From NCBI RefSeq assembly GCF_003610535.1, contig NZ_RAPN01000001.1:682001-746000 (forward strand): a stretch of 64,000 bases of DNA, given 5' to 3'. This document shows positions 59,376-64,000 of the stretch, one piece after another. The first letter of the stretch is position 1; the number at the start of each line of letters is the position of its first letter. The translations under genes were made by a program, and so were the position numbers. The notes under the pieces were generated by a model, which was not told the origin of the DNA, searched no databases, and saw nothing but the letters and a program-made list of their open reading frames with translations. The stretch is from Mangrovibacterium diazotrophicum. GTDB taxonomy: Bacteria > Bacteroidota > Bacteroidia > Bacteroidales > Prolixibacteraceae.

Positions 59376-62210
59376 TTATTGATCTGAATTGAAGTTGAAC
59401 AGCAAAGTCATTTGCTGACTTCGAATTTTCCAATTGTCAAATGGTCCATAATCAAAGAACTTATTTTTTTGTCCGGATGGCCCCATATTCCAGGGATCAT
59501 TACATTTTGTTCCGATCGGTGGAATGGCTTGCATAAAAGAAATATCTCCCTTCGGGAAAACCGGTGAAACACGCTTGTCATATTGTTCCGAGTCAGCCGG
59601 GGTATACAAACGAAGGAAAACATCGTCGGTTGAAGTGGCAACCGTAAACGATTGTTCTTTGGATTGAATACGAGCCCAGTAAAGGTTGGCATGGTAACCT
59701 TTAAACTCCGGATAAACCAGAGGACTAACTCCGGTAATTGTGTTGTTGTAATCTTTTTGATAAACGCCGAACTCCGCGCCCTGCAAACGGTTTTTCCAAA
59801 CCCGGTAAGGGCCATTGCCCATCCATTCAACTCCAGTAACCAACGCTTCCGGGTACGAGAAGTTCACGCCCATATAGTCGAAATCCTTATCGTATTCAGG
59901 TGGAAAGTAGTACAGGTGAAGCTTTGCCCAACCATTCGGGTAAAAAGTCCAGATAAATTCCTTCATGCGTGAAGAGTCCGCATTTTCGGTTTGAAAATGA
60001 CAGGTAATTGCAATGCTATCCTTTCCAAATATTTTGGATTCCAGTCCTTTGAAAGCCGTGACACCGGCACTGATATCAGGCCCATTGGTAAATGGAATAA
60101 CGCCTTTTTCATTTTCAACATGTTGCAGGAATCCATTTTCCTTGCCAATAGTAAATTGGACATCGCCGGCCCGTATCAAAAGTTTGTCACCTGCATCTGT
60201 CAGTTCCAGTTTTCCGGTCTTCGGAGACTGGTGCATTAGTCGATTAGCCATAGAAGAAGCCGTCAAAAGCGGGTAATTCCAGGTGTATAATTCTTTGCCA
60301 AAACGATCGGTCGCGGTAATTTCCATCACATCAAAATCAGCCCAGTTGGCAGGCACCGGAATTTCCAGCTGACCTTTCTCTCCCGGAGCCAAATCCGGAG
60401 CAGGAATTGTTCCTACTTCAACCGTTTGGATCACCATTTGATTTGGCAGATGTAGCTTCTGAAGTTTGAAGCTGAACTGGCATTCTTGAAGATTGGTGTA
60501 GATGTATCTATTCTCAACTCCCAATTTCTGATCCCATCCGGAAGTAATCTCGCGTTCCTCCAATTTCACCGGCGACCAAATTTCTTTGATCGCATTATAG
60601 CTGGCTTCTTTTTCCAACTTTGGACCCACAATACCGTCTGCACCGTGGTTTCCATCGGTGTCATAAACCTCGCCATCTTTGTCGGTACGCAAAATGCCCT
60701 GATCGAACAGATCCCAAAGGAAACCACCGGCTGCCTTGGGTTTATTCCAAATGTATTCCCAATAATCGTATAAACCGGCACCGTGCCCACCATCATACAT
60801 ACCATGTAAAAATTCGGTAGGCATTGTTATCAGACGGCTGTTCCAAAACGTTCCGGCACCGTAGTTGTACGGGCGATAATGTTGAGTGGCGATTCCGTTG
60901 TGCTCCATCCACGGATAAATGACAACGCGTTTCTGAATATCGTATTCATTAAAATAGGCATCGAAATTGGGGTTGTGACCACCTTCATTCCCATTGTCCC
61001 ACATCACAATGGATGGGTGATTCACATCACGCGTCACCATTTCTCTCACAAGCTTGGGGCCAACAACATTGTCGTAGGTGGCGTGCCAACCGGTTAGCTC
61101 ATCGAGCACAAACAGGCCCAGCGAATCGCAAACATCCAGAAAGTGCGAATCCGGCGGATAATGCGACATACGAACGGCATTCATGTTCATCGACTTGATC
61201 AGCTCAACATCTTCAATACTCAGCGCTTTACTGGATGCACGGCCGTATTCGGCGCGAAAGGTATGGCGGTTGACACCCTTGAATTTTACCTTGACACCAT
61301 TCACATAAATGCCATCCCGCTGACGAACCTCGATGGTCCTGAAGCCAAAGCGCTTGGTCAGAATATGAACCGGCTGCCCATTCGAAAACAATTCAAATTT
61401 CACCTGATACAGGTTTGGATCTTCCGGGTTCCAGCTTTTAATATTTTCTAGTTTGGATTGAAGCGTGACTTTTGCTGCGCCTTTTTCGCCAGGTACCGAA
61501 AAAGACTTTCCAACCTCCTCGTTGTCCAATGTCAATACTTGTGCTCGCAGCTCACCGCTTTTCACATTGCCTGCCAGAAAAACATCGGCAGTAAATGTAC
61601 CGTCACCCTTGGCGTCAATTGCCACCCGTTGAATGTTATTCACCGGTTTAGCTTCCAAAAAGACGGGGCGGAAAATCCCGCCGAAAATCCAGTAGTCGCC
61701 GTGGCGCTCTGCTTTGTTAACCGACTCGTTGGCCGATTGCTTGGATACCCTTACTTCGAGCAGGTTTTGCTGCCCGTACTTCAACAATTTACTGATGTTA
61801 TAACGAAATTCGTAAAATGCTCCCTGGTGAATTGCGCCGGCAGATTTACCGTTAATTTTAACTTCGGTATCAGTCATTGATCCCCGAAAAACAATGTCGA
61901 CCTGGTTTTTACTCCAGTCGGACGGCACTGAAAACTCGTATTTATACAAGCCTTGCTCTTTGCCTCGAACCGAATCTTTGGCATGGCCATAGTCATACTT
62001 GCCAAATCCCTGTTGTTCCCAGCACGAAGGAACTTCAATTTTAGTCCATTTTCCCGAGTTGCGGCCAGCGGTGCAGTAAAACTCCCATTCAACAGGATGA
62101 TCAACTCCGGTTCCGGAGAGGTACTTTACCTGCGTCGTTTGTGAAAAACCGGGAAAATAAATGTAAACGTTTACAATTAGTAGGAAAGCTATTTTTGCGA
62201 TTAATTTCAT
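59376..62210 (-). CDS. GH2 beta-galactosidase-like enzyme (LacZ layout)
   Basis: A 944-residue secreted GH2 enzyme (signal peptide to about GFSQ, residue 24). The LacZ-type domain order is present: sugar-binding domain (EVPSCWEQQGFGKYDYGHAK, HGDYWIFGGIFRPVFLEAKP), barrel (VKFKGVNRHTFRAEYGRASS, MNAVRMSHYPPDSHFLDVCD), acid/base region SIVMWDNGNEGGHNPNFDA, where the usual SLGNES reads DNGNEG, and nucleophile region MPTEFLHGMYDGG, then a C-terminal LacZ domain-5-like part (EFIWTFYPNGWAKLHLYYFP, WMGNGPYRVWKNRLQGAEFG). Substrate is likely a beta-galactoside or beta-uronide. An operator palindrome is embedded in the signal-peptide codons and another lies 143 bp upstream. It heads a leftward operon. 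Confidence 0.9.
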   Translation of the reverse strand: MKLIAKIAFLLIVNVYIYFPGFSQTTQVKYLSGTGVDHPVEWEFYCTAGRNSGKWTKIEVPSCWEQQGFGKYDYGHAKDSVRGKEQGLYKYEFSVPSDWSKNQVDIVFRGSMTDTEVKINGKSAGAIHQGAFYEFRYNISKLLKYGQQNLLEVRVSKQSANESVNKAERHGDYWIFGGIFRPVFLEAKPVNNIQRVAIDAKGDGTFTADVFLAGNVKSGELRAQVLTLDNEEVGKSFSVPGEKGAAKVTLQSKLENIKSWNPEDPNLYQVKFELFSNGQPVHILTKRFGFRTIEVRQRDGIYVNGVKVKFKGVNRHTFRAEYGRASSKALSIEDVELIKSMNMNAVRMSHYPPDSHFLDVCDSLGLFVLDELTGWHATYDNVVGPKLVREMVTRDVNHPSIVMWDNGNEGGHNPNFDAYFNEYDIQKRVVIYPWMEHNGIATQHYRPYNYGAGTFWNSRLITMPTEFLHGMYDGGHGAGLYDYWEYIWNKPKAAGGFLWDLFDQGILRTDKDGEVYDTDGNHGADGIVGPKLEKEASYNAIKEIWSPVKLEEREITSGWDQKLGVENRYIYTNLQECQFSFKLQKLHLPNQMVIQTVEVGTIPAPDLAPGEKGQLEIPVPANWADFDVMEITATDRFGKELYTWNYPLLTASSMANRLMHQSPKTGKLELTDAGDKLLIRAGDVQFTIGKENGFLQHVENEKGVIPFTNGPDISAGVTAFKGLESKIFGKDSIAITCHFQTENADSSRMKEFIWTFYPNGWAKLHLYYFPPEYDKDFDYMGVNFSYPEALVTGVEWMGNGPYRVWKNRLQGAEFGVYQKDYNNTITGVSPLVYPEFKGYHANLYWARIQSKEQSFTVATSTDDVFLRLYTPADSEQYDKRVSPVFPKGDISFMQAIPPIGTKCNDPWNMGPSGQKNKFFDYGPFDNWKIRSQQMTLLFNFNSDQ
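62162..62175. promoter_or_regulatory. perfect operator palindrome TGTAAACGTTTACA inside the GH2 coding start
   Basis: TGTAAACGTTTACA is a perfect 14-bp palindrome with central CG and sits 35-48 bp downstream of the GH2 ATG, encoding part of the signal peptide (VNVY). It is the best match of this operator class in the window. Together with the copy at 62353 (191 bp away) it could allow looping across the promoter. Confidence 0.78.
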
Positions 62211-62254
62211 AAGTTAAACAAAAGCCTTGTGATTTATTATTTGACTGGAATGCG

Positions 62255-62286
62255 CTAATTTAATGATTTATTTGACAATAGACAAC
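62255..62286 (-). promoter_or_regulatory. candidate promoter of the block C GH2 operon
   Basis: On the minus strand GTTG (62283-62286), a 20-bp spacer and TAAATTAG (62255-62262) repeat the layout of the block B promoter, with one mismatch in each box. It lies downstream of the bidirectional terminator and between the two operator copies. Confidence 0.5.
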
Positions 62287-62293
62287 TCTAAAT

Positions 62294-62331
62294 AAAAAAA
62301 GACAACAGCTTATAGCGCTGTTGTCTTTTTT
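62294..62331. terminator. bidirectional-looking intrinsic terminator after the esterase gene
   Basis: GACAACAGC (62301-62309) pairs perfectly with GCTGTTGTC (62317-62325) around a 7-nt loop, with an A-tract on the left and a T-tract on the right. Transcripts leaving the esterase gene leftward would end here, before the GH2 promoter. Confidence 0.88.
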
Positions 62332-62352
62332 CCAATAAGTTTTACAAACTAT

Positions 62353-62366
62353 TGTAAACGTTATCA
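62353..62366. promoter_or_regulatory. operator-like site TGTAAACGTTATCA upstream of GH2
   Basis: The 14 bases are identical to the site at 47247-47260 in front of block B. It is separated from the GH2 gene by the terminator, so it acts at a distance or with the site inside the gene. Confidence 0.72.
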
Positions 62367-62444
62367 GACCTATTATTGAAGTATTCTTCAGGAAAGTTTA
62401 AAAATCCATCCTGGTATGAAGATCATTGACTTCTCTAGAAAATG

Positions 62445-63836
62445 CTATTGAAACATCGCCTCCAGCTTCTTGAAATCCGTCAACGCATTCACGGGCAGCT
62501 TTTCGCCGTTGTCGCCAAACACTTTCAGGTCATTATCTTTTTCAACCGTTATCGTTGATTCATCCAGATTGCCAGCTTTATCGAAGACTTTTGATTCGTC
62601 GAGCTTGAGGTATTTCGCCATGAAGTGATACATAGCAATTCGTTTTGAAGGGCCGTAATCGTGTTTTTCATTGGGAAGATGAACATTTTCAACCACTGCA
62701 TCGGACCCGTAAAAACTGTAGATCCGCTTCAAAAACGGGAATTCGAGTTCGGGAACATTCGCTGTCCAATCGCCACCATCTGAGACAATCAGCTGTGGTT
62801 TTGGCGCAAACAAACCGGCAATTTCCACATTGTTGGTTCCGCCGCTGCACAGGTGAATGGGGTTCCCGCTTTCGCATGGGCAGCCGCCATAATGAATGGC
62901 TGACATCATCACAACCGGTACGCTCACATTAATCCGGTCGTCGATGGCCGAAATCAGCATGGTATGGCTTCCACCGCCCGAACCTCCGGTAATTCCCACC
63001 CGATCCGAATCGACATAATCAAAGCTCAAAAGATAGTCGAGCAAGCGAATGCTGTTCAAAGCCTGTATCGTATTTGCCAATGCTTTGCGATGATATTTCA
63101 TATCGAATTGCAGCCCGGACTCGCCCCAGCCAAACAGATCATAGCTAATGCTCATAGCTCCCATTCGGGCTAAACCGGCGCAGCGTTTCTGAACGTCCTG
63201 GTTATACCGACCGTCGCCAAAATGGCCATTCGGACACAGAACAACCGGAATCTTTCCTTTGATTTTCGCCGGGCGATAAATCGAGCCACAAGCGTAAACA
63301 CCAGGTAAAATCTCCAGTGCGATGTTCTGAATGGTGTAGCCATCCATCTTGCGAATCTTGGTCAAAATTGGCTTTGTTCCGGGTGAAGCGGGCGCTTTAT
63401 CCAATCTTACGCCTGATGGCAAACAACTTTTTAGTTCTGCCCGCCGCGCTTCCCATTCTTCTTTATTGGAATACAAACCGGACAGGTAATTCAAAAACTC
63501 TTTGGCTTCGGCAACTGTTTTCCGGTGATAACGAAACTCTTCAACCTTGTAGGCACCCGATTTTTCATCCAGATTGGCGACCAAATCGAAAGGAGCCAAC
63601 ACATTGCGAAGCGTTTCTTCCAAATCAGGACGCAAACGCCAATCGGCATAATTGAGCACCAATCCGGCAATGTCTTTCTCCGAAAACCTGATCTGAACAT
63701 CGTACCGTTGCTCAATCTCCTTCAGCACTTCGTTCAGTGGACGCTGGTATTTGTTATCCGAATTCACCAGCTGGGCATTTGCCCCATAGGCAAACAACAA
63801 CAGGCCGATAGTTATGAGGAGTATCGTGTTTTTCAT
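62445..63836 (-). CDS. alpha/beta-hydrolase esterase with N-terminal STN domain
   Basis: A 463-residue secreted protein (signal peptide to about GANA, residue 21). Residues ~30-100 (LNEVLKEIEQRYDVQIRFSE, then LRPDLEETLRNVLAPFDLVA) match the STN domain otherwise found at the N-terminus of secretins and TonB-dependent transporters. Residues ~170-440 are an alpha/beta hydrolase: VVLCPNGHFGDGR oxyanion region, SISYDLFGWGES, nucleophile in GITGGSGGGSH (Ser286), acid probably in VSDGGDW, and His392 in PNEKHDYG. The fold resembles acetylxylan-esterase/dienelactone-hydrolase-type enzymes, so removal of acetyl or methyl esters from pectin is plausible. It is separated from the GH2 operon by a terminator and preceded by 11-bp and 7-bp repeats. 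Confidence 0.82.
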   Translation of the reverse strand: MKNTILLITIGLLLFAYGANAQLVNSDNKYQRPLNEVLKEIEQRYDVQIRFSEKDIAGLVLNYADWRLRPDLEETLRNVLAPFDLVANLDEKSGAYKVEEFRYHRKTVAEAKEFLNYLSGLYSNKEEWEARRAELKSCLPSGVRLDKAPASPGTKPILTKIRKMDGYTIQNIALEILPGVYACGSIYRPAKIKGKIPVVLCPNGHFGDGRYNQDVQKRCAGLARMGAMSISYDLFGWGESGLQFDMKYHRKALANTIQALNSIRLLDYLLSFDYVDSDRVGITGGSGGGSHTMLISAIDDRINVSVPVVMMSAIHYGGCPCESGNPIHLCSGGTNNVEIAGLFAPKPQLIVSDGGDWTANVPELEFPFLKRIYSFYGSDAVVENVHLPNEKHDYGPSKRIAMYHFMAKYLKLDESKVFDKAGNLDESTITVEKDNDLKVFGDNGEKLPVNALTDFKKLEAMFQ

Positions 63837-63853
63837 TGTTATCTCATTTAATT

Positions 63854-63886
63854 GTCAATTGGTTGTCATTAATTAGTCATTATTTG
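63854..63886. repeat. 11-bp GTCATT-type tandem repeat, three units
   Basis: GTCAATTGGTT, GTCATTAATTA and GTCATTATTTG follow one another at exactly 11 bp. They share the GTCATT word and the step length of the array at 34046-34185. The array is 18 bp upstream of the esterase ATG. Confidence 0.75.
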
Positions 63887-63930
63887 TTTAGGCTCGAGTT
63901 CGTGCAAAAACGAAATACAATCCCTTCTGT

Positions 63931-63965
63931 CTTTTGACTTTTCAATTTTACCTTTTGACTTACAT
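63931..63965. repeat. short 7-bp periodic repeat (CTTTTGA)
   Basis: CTTTTGA, CTTTTCA, ATTTTAC, CTTTTGA and CTTACAT are five successive heptamers with shared positions, in the spacer upstream of the esterase gene. The period equals that of the CGTTAAT array at 57142, but the word is different. Confidence 0.6.
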
Positions 63966-64000
63966 CTGCTATTCAGGCCACTGCTCGTAAACAATCTTTT

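Overview
The window is a chromosomal segment from a Bacteroidota bacterium. Two SusC/SusD-type pairs, many secreted or lipoprotein CAZymes, Bacteroidota-type -7 boxes (TAnnTTTG) and weak Shine-Dalgarno signals all point there; I cannot fix the genus (order Bacteroidales/Marinilabiliales is my guess). It is almost entirely a glycan-degradation region with three polysaccharide/glycan utilisation blocks. I see no rRNA, tRNA, CRISPR array, integrase, transposase or transcriptional regulator gene.

Block A (1-27.7 kb) is divergent. Leftward: a NagB-type deaminase fused to a PIG-L-type deacetylase, a GH20 hexosaminidase, a large transglutaminase-fold lipoprotein and a GH125 alpha-1,6-mannosidase. 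Rightward: SusC, SusD, then two GH29 fucosidases, a GH35 beta-galactosidase, a CBM9-like lipoprotein, a GHL10-like protein, a GH92 mannosidase, a ROK kinase and a xylosidase-type GH3. The linkages these families cleave (alpha-Man, beta-GlcNAc, alpha-Fuc, beta-Gal, possibly beta-Xyl) fit complex N-glycans, plausibly of the plant type; this is inference. A near-palindrome TGTGTSCGCACACA with the central CG typical of LacI-family operators occurs in the intergenic regions of both arms.

A short spacer (27.9-30.6 kb) holds a cytoplasmic GH13 alpha-amylase, a small cysteine-containing lipoprotein and a stand-alone methionine-synthase-activation-domain protein.

Block B (30.7-47.3 kb, leftward) looks like a pectin locus: a DUF5123/DUF4957-like surface lipoprotein, SusC, SusD, a PL1-type pectate lyase with EF-hand-like repeats, a beta-helix plus TIM-barrel giant (DUF6298-like), a secreted sugar isomerase-like protein, a DUF3826 protein and a second modular PL1-type lyase. 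Its promoter region carries a different LacI-type operator, TGTAAACGTTTACA-like, overlapping the -7 box.

Block C (47.5-63.9 kb, leftward) has no SusC/D of its own: an STN-esterase fusion, a LacZ-like GH2, a GH141-like beta-helix enzyme, an alpha-glucuronidase-like lipoprotein, GH95 and a second large GH2 with a malectin-like domain. It shares the TGTAAACGTTTACA operator with block B, suggesting one regulator for both and a complex pectin (perhaps rhamnogalacturonan side chains) as substrate. Between B and C lies a decayed SSS-family sodium/solute symporter gene, readable in one frame through several stop codons. The spacers of blocks B and C also contain unusual 7-bp and 11-bp tandem repeats.
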